This document shows, piece by piece, positions 44,162 through 56,700 of a DNA stretch of 64,000 bases. Position 1 is the first letter of the stretch, and each line of letters begins with the position of its first letter. A model generated the notes under the pieces. The model did not search any database. It had not been told where the DNA came from and saw only the letters and a program-made list of their open reading frames with translations. The stretch comes from Vigna angularis (taxonomy: Eukaryota > Streptophyta > Magnoliopsida > Fabales > Fabaceae): NCBI RefSeq assembly GCF_016808095.1, contig NC_068979.1, forward strand, positions 26,490,960 to 26,554,959, written 5' to 3'. Made by a program: the position numbers and the translations under genes.

Positions 44162-46600
44162 TGCACACACGCACACACGCACACGCACACGCACACACAC
44201 ATACACGAACACGCATACACACGCATACGCCCACTCACCCACACACGAACACTCATACACAGACGCACCTGCACACATACGCACCCACGCACAGACTCAC
44301 AACGCACACACGAAAAACACACCCATAGGAAACCGCACACACAAGCAAACACGCAGACGCGCGCACCCTTACACTCGTAAACATATACACACACCCGCAC
44401 ACGCACCCACATGCACAAACATATGCACACATAAGCACACAACCGTATAGACACGTACCTGCACACATATGCACCATCCCACAAACGCACACATGTACAC
44501 ATGCGCACCCACACACACGATCAAAACACACTCACAAGCATCCAGACACACACACAGACGCGCACACCCACACACACGCACCCGTTCCAACATATACACG
44601 TACACGCACACACACATACTCACACACGCACCTGAACACATACTCACCCACTCATAGACGCACACACGCACACTTATGCACCCACACACATGCACACACG
44701 CGAACACAAACGCACCCACAGGCACCCCACACAGACCAACACACATGCACACACGCACACATACATGCACATGCACTCACACACAACACACACACACGCA
44801 CACACACACACACCTTAACACATAGTCACCCATCCACAGACGCACATATGCAGACACGTGTACCCGCACACACACACATAAACCCACACACGCACACACA
44901 CTCACGCGCCCATGCGATCACGCAAACATGGCACACACATCCAAGCACACACGCACAGGCACACATACGCACCGACCCATAGACGAACACACACGAACAC
45001 AAACGCACCCGCACACACCCACATACACGCACACATGCGGAAGCACACACCCATACACAGGCACACAAACATACACACGCACATGCTCCCACATATACAC
45101 GTACACGCACGCACACATACACACAAACACATACTCACACACACGCACCTGCACACATAAGCACCCACCCACATATGGACACACGCACACTTATGCACCC
45201 ACACACATGCACACACGCGAACACAAACGTACCCATAAGCACCCACACAGACCAACACACACGCACATATACACACACGCACCGACTTGCACACACACTC
45301 GCATACACACACACACACCGAAATAAAACACCCTCACACACACACACACCTGCACACATACGCACCCACCCACAGACGCACACATACAGATGCGCGCACA
45401 CACATAAGCGAACATACACGCACACACCCACGTGCCCATGCGGCGACGCACGCACACACACGCACATAAGAACACACACACCCACAAACGCAGACAAGTG
45501 GACACAAACGTACCCACAAGCACACACCCTCACACACCCACACACACGTAAACTCATGCACCTACACTCATGCATACATACACACACAGACGCACACGCT
45601 CCCACATAGACACGCACACGCACACACACACGTACATGTGAACGCACACTCGCACATGCACGCGCACACACACACACATACATACATGCAAGCACACACA
45701 TATGAACAAACGCGCACACACACACACAGCCTCCCACACAAGCACTTGCACACACACACGTGCACACACACACACCCACACACGCATTCACCCGCACACA
45801 CGCACACTCACACACTCACACCCACAAACACACACACCCACACACACACACGCTCAAACGCACACACGCATATGGACACACGCACCCACACACGCAAGCA
45901 TAAATGCACACACGCACAAGGACACACACACACACGGACACAAAGACACACACCCATACGTACACACGCACCCACACAAACGTGCACACACACATACACA
46001 TGCACACACACACACGCACCCACAAGCACCCACACTTACACATACTCACGGACACGGGCACTAACACACACAAACATGCACACACACACGCACCCACACA
46101 CGCACACGCAAACGCATACTCGCACACACACGCACTCACCCACAAACACACACAAGTGCGTAACCACACACACCAACACACACGGGCACACATACACACA
46201 CGCACATACACACACGCACACACACGTACCCACCCAGACACGTATACACGCACTCGCGCGCAACCATACACACACACCCGCAGACACGCACACACACCTA
46301 CATGTACACATGCACGTGCACCCATGCACACGCACACGCACATGCACGCACACACACACGCGCATACATATGCACACACATGCACAAGTGCGCACCCATA
46401 CACTCGCACACACACACAAACACACATACACGTGCACCGACACGCACCTACACAAACACGCATACGCACACGCTCCCACGCTCCCACGCACACACGCCTA
46501 CGCACACACACACTCACACTCACACTCAAACGCGCACGCACACGCACACGCACACGCACACGCACATGCACACATATACATAGACATACACACAAACACA
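44162..46600. repeat. 2.4-kb alternating pyrimidine-purine tract (CA/CG/TA steps)
   Basis: Almost continuous CACACGCACACATACGC-type sequence with few interruptions (short AA, CC or CT steps). The plus strand is C and A with scattered G and T, and purine-pyrimidine alternation is kept over most of the length. No fixed unit beyond two bases is evident, but blocks such as GCACACATACGCACCCAC recur roughly every 90 bp. All frames across it encode Thr/His or Val/Cys runs and are not genes. Confidence 0.95.
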
Positions 46601-48590
46601 GAGGGTAATGTTTTACCAGAGAACTCAGTATGCGTTTCAGTTATATACAATACAAAGTGCATAAGGAAAAGCAATATCCATTGATAAAAATTACTTTCAT
46701 TCTCAGGATTTTTTCTTTATAACACATTATTTTAGAGATACTAAAGCACCTCATTTCCACTGAAAACTGAGCCATTTCACAAACAATAATTTAGTTTAAA
46801 ATAGATACAGTTAATTATATTACTTTCAATTTCCAGAAAATAAATGTGGTTTACGGTTTGATTAACAGAGAACAAAATAACTAAATAGTAAGTAACCAAG
46901 ACATTATTCAACACCCACAACACAACGCAAACTCCAAAATATTATGTTCATTTAGGATCTCTTGTATTGGCATTCATTTAGGAAGGGTTTCGTCACTGAA
47001 CAATCGTAGGAGGTTTCCATTGTTGGGTGTTGGATGCAAGATATCCCATATTTGGCTCCATATACAATCACTTCTTTTGTGACTCAAAATCGTCCCATTT
47101 CGTCTAGTGTATAAGGGTGTCTATCTTCTTCCATTATTGATTGACAATGATACTTAGTAAATGCGCAGAAACCAACACTAAACTAGATAATGCCACTTCA
47201 CCTTTGGGTCCTTAAGCCTAAAATAAAAGCTAATAAAGCCAAGGCTGCAGTTATTCTAAGGCAAAAAAATGTTATTCACCCACCGACCACAAACTCACTC
47301 ACATCACCTACACCTTCACTGATTTGGTGCTGCCACAACTCTCATCACATACCTTAGCAAACCCCTACATGCAATTTCATCAAACAAAAAACCCTACCTT
47401 ATCCAACTCCAACATATCTCTATTTAAGCTAAAAGACAGAGTTATGGCATCACTTTGATGGTTCTGTGGCCTAGTTAGCCTTGCCAACTCCACAAAGGAC
47501 ATGCCCCCAAGAAAATTATTCACACACCTCAGAACCAACACTGAGGACTTCAAGGCCAACGGGTTAAGCACTCTCTCCAGCATGAACTCAACAGCATTTA
47601 GAATCTGATACCTCAAGTTGGTGGTAAGACACGTTTAAATACAATTTCTTTCCAATCAGACTCCAAAACTACAATTAAAAAGTTGATAATTCAACATATC
47701 AAGAAGGTTTCATTGAGTTTATTCTTTCGTTCAAGTCTTGCACGAGTGGCATTACATTACATAAAACAAACATACATGACCACAATAAGCTGCTAATGTA
47801 GCCTCATTATAAGTAATTGAAATGTAGTATACTGAAAATAATAGGCACATATCAACATAACATCCTAAAATTTGATACAAGCATTGTAGAAATTTCAATA
47901 TTAATGTACGATGTTCACCTAATCTTTATATTAGGTGTTTTCAGACTCCTAAAGAATACCTTAAATGCAGCTCAATCAAGATTTTAATATGCTCCAAGAA
48001 TAACATAACATCTACTAAGATTACCATAAACAAAATCCTAAATTTTGAATCACAAAACCCATAAAACGAAACATACCTCAAACGCAGCTCAATCAAAATC
48101 TCCTAACAATACATGAATCCCATATAGGTGAACCAAATCGCACATCAATTTTGTGCCTAGCAGAAAAAAAACAAGGATTAGGGGTTTTCCAATTCAAAAA
48201 GTTAGGTCAAACAGAATTAAAGAACATAACTTACCAAATAACCACGATACAAATGACACACAGCGATGGTTCGAATGAGGGAAATATAGGGTTCGAGTGC
48301 GCAACCTTCGACGGCTCGACGAAAGAGAACCACGACTCCACCGAGGGAGAAATAGGGCTCGACGACAGACAATCGCCGCCAAAACGCAGTGAAGGAGAAA
48401 AGCGTACTGAAGGTGAGATTTAGGGAGGCCAGAACAATGATTTAGGGAGAGTAGCTCGTGAGCGAGAAATGGTTCGAGAGTTGCGAGTGAGGAAGAAATG
48501 GTACGAGCTCAAGATCCGTACGTAACATGCCCTTTACATACGGCTCAAGATCCGTATGTAATAATTTGTATGTAAAACACATTTTTCTTG
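46601..48590. other. Repeat-derived spacer, possible truncated CACTA-type element
   Basis: No convincing gene. A 78-codon minus-strand frame at 47380-47616 was not recognised. CTCAATCAAGATTTTAATAT (near 47970) and CTCAATCAAAATCTCC (near 48085) are related repeats. At 48500-48570 CTCAAGATCCGTACGTAA and CTCAAGATCCGTATGTAA repeat, and the segment ends TTTTTCTTGTA just before another element begins. This resembles a CACTA right end that has lost its last bases. Confidence 0.4.
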
Positions 48591-49260
48591 TAAGATGTGG
48601 TTGACGGCATGGTGGCTCTAGGGTTTCTGTTGGATGGTGAGAGGTTGAACAAAGCTTAAAGTGCAAATATGCATTTGGTTTGCAGTGCACGTGTTGGATT
48701 TGTGATTTGGTTGAGGTAGTCTTACAGTGCATTTTTGGTTTTGATTTGGAGGTTCAGTGAAGGAGGCACAATGGTTGATGGTGGCTTGCAAGATGAAGTT
48801 TTGTTGTCGCGAGATGAAGCATTTACGTTATTGCATTGTTTGCAAGTTTTATGCGTGGTGGTTTTGTTCCAAACACGGTGGTGTGATGGAGATTAGTGGT
48901 AGCCAGCAATGAGGTCTGTTGATGGTTTAGGTTTATATTTATGATTATTACAGAATATGTGGAACTTGGAAAATTGAAAGCAAACTGTGGAAAAAATTTA
49001 ATAATAATTTGAGAAAATTGAAAATAAAATATGAGAATAATCTGGAAACATTGGAAAAGAAATCTTAGAATAATTTGGAAAAATTAGAAACATAATATGG
49101 TAAAAATCTAGAGAAAATATGAGAAAAATTTGTGAACCTGGATATTTTTTCTTCTATACCGATTGCACTTTCGATATAAAAAATGACACTTTCGATACCA
49201 TTTTTATCATGTATAAAAAGATAATATAAAAACTCATTTTAACCAATATAAAAAAGTTTT
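48591..49260. mobile_element. Second, truncated copy of the element at 21215-22520
   Basis: GATGTGGTTGACGGCATGGTGG to about 49260 matches 21806-22510, ending in the same TATACCGATTG / TATAAAAAGATAAT subterminal motifs. The left part present at 21215-21800 is absent here. Confidence 0.6.
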
Positions 49261-49289
49261 TTTTATGTTAGTGAATACACAACAAATCT

Positions 49290-52040
49290 AAAAGCCTCAT
49301 TTAAGTCACTAATATTGATTTTGGTAAAAAAGATTCGTGATGCACACTTTTCACTGTACATACATCTTTCATTTGAATGCAATTAAGCTATGGAAGATAA
49401 GTAATGTAGTTACTGATTCTTAATTAGTATTGTTGAGATATCAAAATGTCCAACTTCATTATTATGAGTTCAATGTTATTAAAAATTTGTTAGCAATTAA
49501 GAACACATGGAAAGATAATATGAATCAACCCACAAGAGAGGGGAGTCAAGCATTAAAGCAAATAGATGCTTCAGCAAACATTTTCTTAAGTCAAATAATT
49601 ACTTTTTTTATCATTAACTGGGTGTCAAATATTGTATGTGCAACCATTTATAAGTAAAAGAAAGAACGGAAAGGGTTACCACATATCTCATATAACATGA
49701 TATAAATATTTTATTAAATCTCCTTCTACAATGTCAAAATATCCTTAGTCTGGTCATCTTTAACAGACTGTCCATGATCTACCTTAGCCTTACCACTCTT
49801 CAATAATTAAAATTTTATCTTCCTTTCTCTGTTTTGTATAAAACTGCTTGGTCTTTTATTTTTGCAGACCTTTGTCTTGTTACAACATATTGAATAACAA
49901 ATTAACCAGGTTTGGTAAACTTCTATTTGATTTGTTATTGACCTTGTCATAATAACTATATCTATGAATAAAACAGAATTCAACTTTGTAAAAAGGACGA
50001 GGCAAACCTACTTTGTCCACCCAACTTATATTCAATTGAGATTAGTTGACTCCTTTATCAACTAGTGAATTATTCGATTGTTTAACACCATATTGAGTTG
50101 AAATTGTTAATAAGGAACTACGTAATTTTTGTGGTATTAATTAATTCTTGATAATAGTGGTATGTTTATTTAATCTAATATTTGCTGGTGGGCATCCAGT
50201 GTTGGTTTTTTAATTGCAAGTTATTTGCTAGTGAGCATATTTAAAACTACTTGAAAGAAATAAGAAATTTTTTGCTATTGACTAGGCAATTGGAGAAAAT
50301 AGCTTCAACGTAATTGCCATTTGCTTTGGAAAATTTGTTCATACGAATTGACATCTATTAAGTTTATTTCATATATTTTCTTTTATCAACAAAGATAATA
50401 ATATTAATTATGTCACACACCACTCCATCTTGTGTATACACACAACAAAAACTGAGAAGAGACAGCTGAGAAGTTGACTCTTGGGGCATTGACATTGAGC
50501 TTGTGTTTACAATTCTTAGAATATGGATTAGAGATATAACTTAACAATATTAAACTGGGTTATTCTTTTCTTGATGCAACATATCTTGAGCCCATATCTA
50601 AATAATTGATCATCTTTGTCCTAATAATTACTAAGTCTATCTGTAAATAATAATGTGATCTCTGTCTAAATGGTCACTTAGTTCATATATATGAATAACA
50701 ATATCATATTTGTTCCAATAATATACTTTTATTTTTTTAGTTTTTTATAAAAGATTTTGAAACATTGATGATTGTTTCTAGTGAATTAATATTTCTTTAA
50801 TAATGTTAGTTTTATGTGAAAACTAAAAGGTAGTTTAGTTATTGTTTAGTTGGAGAAAATGACTTTAATAAATTAATTACATTTTTCGAAAGTTATCCAA
50901 ATTATAAATTCATTGATGAATTTTATAATTAGTTAGTATGTTTAAAATTGCTTATTATGTTTTCCATAAGTCATTAGTATTATTTTAAGCATACAAATTG
51001 TAAATAAAATTGTGTGAATATTTTCTTTTCCACTAAATATGTATATGTTGATCTCTTTTTCTATATCCAAATAGAAAAATATATTAGTTCATTATACGTG
51101 TGTAAATGGATTAATTTGGTCCATCCATTATTTTAATATGGAATTTTGTTGCAATATAAATGTTTTTTCTTTCAAACTGATAGTATAAGTTGATTGTTTT
51201 GGTGATGGAGCTAATTTTCTCATTGTTGTGAGATATCGGAATATTTATTTGATACTTCATTTATATTTTTTTTCCTATTATAATTGTTTCTCGTGAGTGA
51301 ATTGTTGTGGGTTAATTATTAAGTTTTATTTTCTAGATTATAGTATAGACAGGTTTTTATTTTATGTAGACATGACAATACTCATTTTGATCGGGCAATT
51401 ATAAATATTTATAGCGTTTTCAATCTGAGAGTAAATCATATATTTAAATAACTTTTAGATGTTATTACATAGTAAATATTGTTGTAATTAGTAGTGTTTT
51501 TTCACTGTAAGTTAATGCTTATTAACTTTTAACAAAAAATATCAACTGTGATTCCAAAATAGTTGAAAATAGGTTTCGACACACGTATTTCTGGAAATTA
51601 TTTTAATAGCTAAAACTATTTGGGTCAATTTCTAGTTTTAAAAAATTACAATTTGAACTGCCAAAAAATGAACATTTGTTTGTAGTGACTTCTGTTTTTA
51701 ATTTGTTGATAGTTTTTTTAGTAAAATTTATTAGTGTTAAGTATGTAAGTATAAAAAAAAAACACAAATTTAATTGTTTGTTAGCTATTTTTTATTAATG
51801 ATATTAGTTAAATAAGTCTTGTAGTAAAGATTAATATGTGAAGAAATAAAAGAACCTAACTTAGTGTTTAATATTTCTAGAAGTAATGTAAAAAGTAATA
51901 TGTGTATTTATAAATTTTAAATGTTGGAGAAGTTGTTGTTTAATGTATTTAAGATAAAAGGCTAGTGTGTAGGATTATAATTTTTAAAAGAAACTAATGT
52001 TTGAAATAAAATATACATATGTGAAGGTTGTTCCACCAAC
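49290..52040. repeat. Block repeat, copy c, upstream of chorismate mutase copy 2
   Basis: 49363-50440 matches 22830-24440 without the TRIM, and 50050-51400 matches 29733-30520 and 61080-61980. The SEHIV-type decayed exon is at 50233-50362. A fragment resembling chorismate mutase intron 1 (TTTAATTTGTTGATAGTTTT) at about 51700 precedes the gene's promoter repeat. No other gene is seen. Confidence 0.65.
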
Positions 52041-52048
52041 ATTTTATG

Positions 52049-52056
52049 TATAAATA
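52049..52056 (+). promoter_or_regulatory. TATA box of chorismate mutase copy 2
   Basis: TATAAATA, 105 bases before the ATG at 52161, in the same context as in copy 1. The expected start of transcription is near 52080. Confidence 0.7.
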
Positions 52057-52160
52057 TGGTATTTAGTATGATGTCTTTTCACACAGCTAGTGTTAAAGAG
52101 TTGAATATATCAGTTATAGTCATTCTCATTACCACTTTTACTTTTACTAAATTCAACACA

Positions 52161-53615
52161 ATGGAAGCAATGTTGAAATTGTCACCGCACCTTGATATCA
52201 AATCTATCTGCTATCTTTCTCCGAAACCTATGATCTCTGTTCATCAAAATTTTCTTCCCCTAACGAGATCTCGAGTGATTATGTGTTCTTCCTCTTCTCC
52301 TACTCCTCCTGGGTACTTAGATAACGTCAGAAACTCTTTAATTAGGCAGGAGGATACCATAATATTCAGTCTCTTGGAGAGAGTTCAGTATTCTCATGAT
52401 TCAGTTGCATGTGACAATGATGGGCTCTTGTCGGACGATTTGGATTGGTCTATTGCTAAGCACATGGCCGTTCAAAAGGAAACGCTCTATTCTCAGGTTA
52501 TTACAATTCTAACACAGTAAAAGTATATTGAATGAAAAAGAGCAATCATTTGACTATTTTGCTTTTCTTCCATTTGGAATCAGTTGGGAAGATACAAGAG
52601 TGAGGAAGAAAACCCTTTCTTCCCTCGGTCAATTCTTCCACATCAGCAATACCCCAAGGTTTTGGATTTCTATCTTCTTTCATGTTATGTGAGATCAAAA
52701 TTTATTTAATTTCTTCACACTTGTATTTTGACTAATCTACCTTCCATTTTTCTGTGTACTTATTCATAGATTCTGCATCGCTGTGCTGATTCCATCAATA
52801 TAAATCATAAGATTTGGAATATCTATTTTAAGGAAATCGTCCCAGAATTGATAAAAGCAAGAAATAATGATGAGTGTGGATCTAGCATCCCAGAATTGGT
52901 AAAAGCAGGAAATAATTATGAGTGTGGATCTATTGCTGTTTGTGACATTGTTTGCTTACAGGTACTTAGGTTCATCTGTAATGTTAAGATTCAGTACTCG
53001 TTCCACAGTGCTCACAAACTTCAATTCTATCCTATAAAAACATGGAAAGTAGGAGTGAACAGATCACTTGGTCAGAGATATTCTAATACTACGTGATGAA
53101 ATAATTCTACAACCTTAGGAGTTCTTTTTTCATAGTTTGATACAAATATATAGAGCATTTGTTCTAATGCTTCATAACCATTGTAGGCTCTATCAAAGAG
53201 AATTCACTATGGCAAATTTGCTGCTGAGGCAAAGTTTCAAGATGCTCGTTCTGAATATGAAGCTGCAATTACAGCAAAAGTAAACTTTTGCATAATTAAT
53301 TAATCATATTTTCCATTGTGATTGTGAATATGTCCAAGTTATTTAATTTTCTGATGTTATACTATTTTAAACCTCTTTCAGGACAGGAAATTACTGTTAG
53401 AGTTGCTGACATATGAAACTGTGGAGGCGACAGTGAAGAAGAGAGTAGAACTGAAGGCCAAAACATTTGGCCAAGTGGTGAAGATTGATGAAGACAATGT
53501 AGCCAACCCTACCTATAAAATCAAGCCAAGTTTTATTCCAAAACTCTTTGAAGACATAGTTATGCCTTTCACTAAAGAGGTGCAAGTGGAGTACTTGTTG
53601 AGAAGACTTGACTAA
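52161..53615 (+). CDS. Chorismate mutase copy 2, five exons, apparently intact
   Basis: Converts chorismate to prephenate, the branch to Phe and Tyr. Exons: 52161-52496, 52584-52658, 52770-52961, 53187-53279, 53382-53615; all introns are phase 0 with GT-AG ends, giving 309 residues. About 55 N-terminal residues, rich in Ser, Leu and Arg with few acids, look like a plastid transit peptide. Conserved blocks: NSLIRQEDTIIFSLLERVQY, YKSEEENPFFPRS, ADSININHKIWNIYF, CLQALSKRIHYGKFAAEAKF, KKRVELKAKTFGQ and TKEVQVEYLLRRLD. The residues matching yeast Aro7 Arg157, Lys168, Glu198, Thr242 and Glu246 are present by motif. Exon 3 carries a tandem duplication of about 16 residues (PELIKARNNDECGS, PELVKAGNNYECGS) not usual in the family. 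The start is the first ATG after the TATA box and matches copy 1. Compared with plastid CM1 proteins the N-terminus is short. Confidence 0.93.
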
Positions 53616-53699
53616 ACAATGAGATGCTGACCCTATACAGAATGCATGATATAGGGTTTTGATTGTCTTTCCTTATCATTAAGGGTGTTTTAAGAAACT

Positions 53700-54024
53700 T
53701 AAGTTTCGTAAAATAAAAGTGTGTACTATTATAATTTTAAATATTTGATAAAGTAATAATATGTTTGAAATAAAATATACATATATCAATATTTTGTATA
53801 AAAATATTGGTATGGTATATGATATTCCACGCATTTCTAGTCTTTTTAAGGTGTAGTATTTGTCTTTCATTGTCATTATCAGCTTCACTTTTATGAAATT
53901 CAATAAAATGGAAACAATATTGCAATATTGTATCAACTTTATCTTGATATCAAATTTATATTCTATTTTTTTCAAAACCTCTTATCTTTTTCTCATCAAA
54001 ATTCTCTTTCTCTAATAGGGTGTC
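53700..54024 (+). pseudogene. Truncated extra chorismate mutase 5' end downstream of copy 2
   Basis: After the copy 2 3' UTR the promoter and exon 1a are repeated, with ATGGAAACAATATTGCAAT at about 53908, as after copy 1. It is then cut at GTGTC (54020-54024) by a solo LTR and resumes at 56193-56310, again with intron 1-like sequence. Not translatable. Confidence 0.75.
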
Positions 54025-54328
54025 TGTAAGACCCATGAAAAATATTTACTTTAATAATAATAATTTTATTACTAGTAGTAATAAATTTCTTTGTGAATGG
54101 AAAATATATAAGTTTATAAAATGTGGAAAGATTAATAAGAAATTTTAGTAGCTTAATTTGTAAAACCCATGAAAAAAAAATATTTATAATAGTAAATTTT
54201 AGAATTTTATTAGTAATAATAATTTTAATGGATAGAAAAATGTAGATTTTTGGATTTAAAATTATACTAATTCTAGAGGGAGAGTTTCAAATTTTTGATA
54301 ACTTATTTAGGATTTTTTTTTTAAGAAA

Positions 54329-54359
<31 letters not shown>

Positions 54360-56192
54360 TAAAAAAATATTAAAATAAATTATGAAAGAAAACACTCCAC
54401 GTAGAATTAATGATTCAGAGATAAGAATGGTGAATAAAAAATAATTTTTGAATAGTAAAAATAAATAGTAAAAATGAATAGTAAATTTTTTTGGCTATAA
54501 ATAGCCAAGGGGGGAGGCTAAAGATTTACACCAAAATTCTAGAGAAATTGTGAGAGAAGAGAGTTGGAGGAAATTCTAGTTGAAGAGAAAAAATTCTGGA
54601 AGTTTCTGGAGAACGGTTTGAGAAGAGGAAACTAAGTTTGAAATAGAGGTAAGGGGAGCTAACTTTGAGTATTTCCTTTTGTATTATCTTGAGTCTTGAA
54701 TATGCTATATTTTGCTTTTGTCTGATCTTAAATCTTGAATATGGAGTATTTTGTTTCTGTATGATCTTGAATTTAAATGAGAGTATGCTTTTGTGTTGAT
54801 ATCAAAGTGTGATAGTTGTAAAATGTGATGTTGATTATGTTATGCCATTTGTATGTTATTAGTTGTTTATTTTTTTATTTTGGAAGGATTAGAAATTGTC
54901 TAACCAGATTCAATTTCTTGTTTCCCCAAACATTTTATTGTTTTCCTTATTTATTTTTATTGTATTTTGAAAGGATTAGAAATTGTCTAACCGGCTCTAC
55001 CAGATTCAATTTCTTGTTTCCCCAAACTTTTTATTTCTTTCCTTACTTATTTTTATTACATTTTTGGAAGGATTAGAAGTTGTTTAACCGGCTCTGCCAG
55101 ATTCAACTTCTTGTTTCCCCAAACTATTTATTGCTTTACTTATTTATTTTATTGCATTTTTGGAAGGATTAAAAGTTGTCTAACCGGCTCTGCCAGATTC
55201 AACTTCTTATTTTCCCAGACATGTATTGTTCTTGTTATTTAATTATATTGTATTTTTGGATGGATTAGAAGTTTTCTAACCGGCTCTGCCAGATTCAACT
55301 TCTTGTTTCCCCATAAATTTTCATATTAAGATTATTTTTATGATTGTCAAATATTGTATTCTTATATGACCATTTACAATAATATTTTATTATTGTTAAT
55401 TGTTTATAATTATCTTGTACCAATTCTATTATGAATGTTTATTGTGATGATTGATATGAAATTATGCATTTGAAATATAGTATGAGTCTCGGGGAGAGAC
55501 TCTAAATTGGCATGGTATTAGTGTATATGTTGATGTTGAGGGTCCTGTTGTTGGTGGTGATCCTAAAACTCTAATAATTTTCCAGTCTCAATTAGAGAAG
55601 GATGTGTTATGTGGTGAGAGTAGTAGGAGGTCCTAGTCTATGTTTATAGACATTAATGGATTAACTTTGTGGGTGATATGATATATTCTATTTGGCCAAA
55701 AATTTTGTTGTTGAAATCACCACAAGTGCATGACCACCCGAGACTTCCATAAACATTATATCCGGATAATAGAGTCTAGTATGATAATTGCATCTTACAA
55801 GAATTTATGGTGAATGTATTATGTATATTAATAGTGTCATGCTTTTCTTTGAATTGTGCATGGTAGCTCACCCTTACTTGTTTGTTAGTGCCGGAAAAAT
55901 CTTATTTTTTGCGATGATCGTATAACGTTTTTGTTATACGGGAGCAGATGAGGGAACGACATCTGAACCAATTCAAGTGAAGGAGGAAGCAGCAGAAAAA
56001 TGAAGAGAATTTTAAGAAGAAAAACAAATTTATTAAGAGTGTTTTTTATTTATGTGAAAAAAAAATATAATGTATTTTCAGTGTGAACCATTTTACTCAT
56101 AAATGGATTATTGTAACAATGTACGATGTTTATGTTTATATTATTAATGAAATAATTGGTGTGTGAGATGTTTTATATTTTGGGGTGTTACA
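54025..56192 (+). mobile_element. Probable solo LTR (TGTAAGACCC to GGGGTGTTACA), 2168 bp
   Basis: TG..CA ends that are also short inverted repeats, with a perfect five-base TSD GTGTC (54020-54024 and 56193-56197). A plus-strand TATA box (TATAAATAG) is at 54496-54504. No PBS, pol or second LTR. The tandem copy near 37330 shows the empty site. The end sequence TGTAAxACCC is common in gypsy LTRs. Confidence 0.82.
54881..55315. repeat. Five tandem 97-bp units in the solo LTR
   Basis: Each unit has GGAAGGATTAGAARTTGT, CTAACCGGCTCTGCCAGATT and CAACTTCTTGTTTCCCC, then a T-rich spacer. The first unit lacks the CGGCTCTRC part. AGAAGTTGT and ACAACTTCT style words make each unit partly self-complementary. 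Confidence 0.88.
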
Positions 56193-56700
56193 GTGTCAAG
56201 TGACTATGTGTTTTTTTTTCTCCTTCTCCCTCATTTTTTTAATGGGTTTTTCTAGTTTCGATTTGTTCATTCTTTTGTAGTAAAATTGATTAATGTTAAG
56301 TACGGAAATATAAAAAAAAAAGTAAAGACAAATTTAATTGTTTGCTAGGTATTTTGGATGAGGTATATTAGTTAAATAAGTCTTGTAGTAAAGATTAATA
56401 TGTTAGAAAAGAAATAAAAGAAGTTAATAGTATTTAGTACTTTTATAGAAGTGATGTACAAGTAATATGCGTAAATATAAATTTTAAATATGTTGGAGAA
56501 ATTATTGTTTGTATTTAAGATAAAGATAAATGTGTACGATTATAATTTTTAAATATTTGAAATGAAATATATATACATATGTGAAATGTTGTATCTCGAC
56601 TCAGTTATTCTTATAAGCACTATAACTTTTACGAAATTCAATACAGTGGAAGCAATATTACAATTATAATAACAATGGAAGCAAAACTAATGGAATGAGC
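56193..56700 (+). pseudogene. Rest of truncated exon 1a and a second orphan promoter
   Basis: 56193-56310 continues the exon 1a/intron copy cut at 54024. 56310-56690 then repeats the chorismate mutase upstream region. Near 56647 it shows CAGTGGAAGCAATATTAC, where the gene's start codon ATG is GTG. No gene follows. Confidence 0.65.

Noticed and set aside
44152..46684. Many long open frames on both strands (Thr/His-rich or Val/Cys-rich proteins up to 348 residues)
   Set aside because: They arise because CA/CG/TA dinucleotide repeats contain few stop codons. All frames and both strands are open at once, and composition is purely dinucleotide-driven.
47380..47616. 78-residue minus-strand frame reading LNPLALKSSVLVLRCVNNFL
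   Set aside because: No recognised family, no splice or promoter context, and located in repeat-derived DNA. Kept only as a remark in the gap description.
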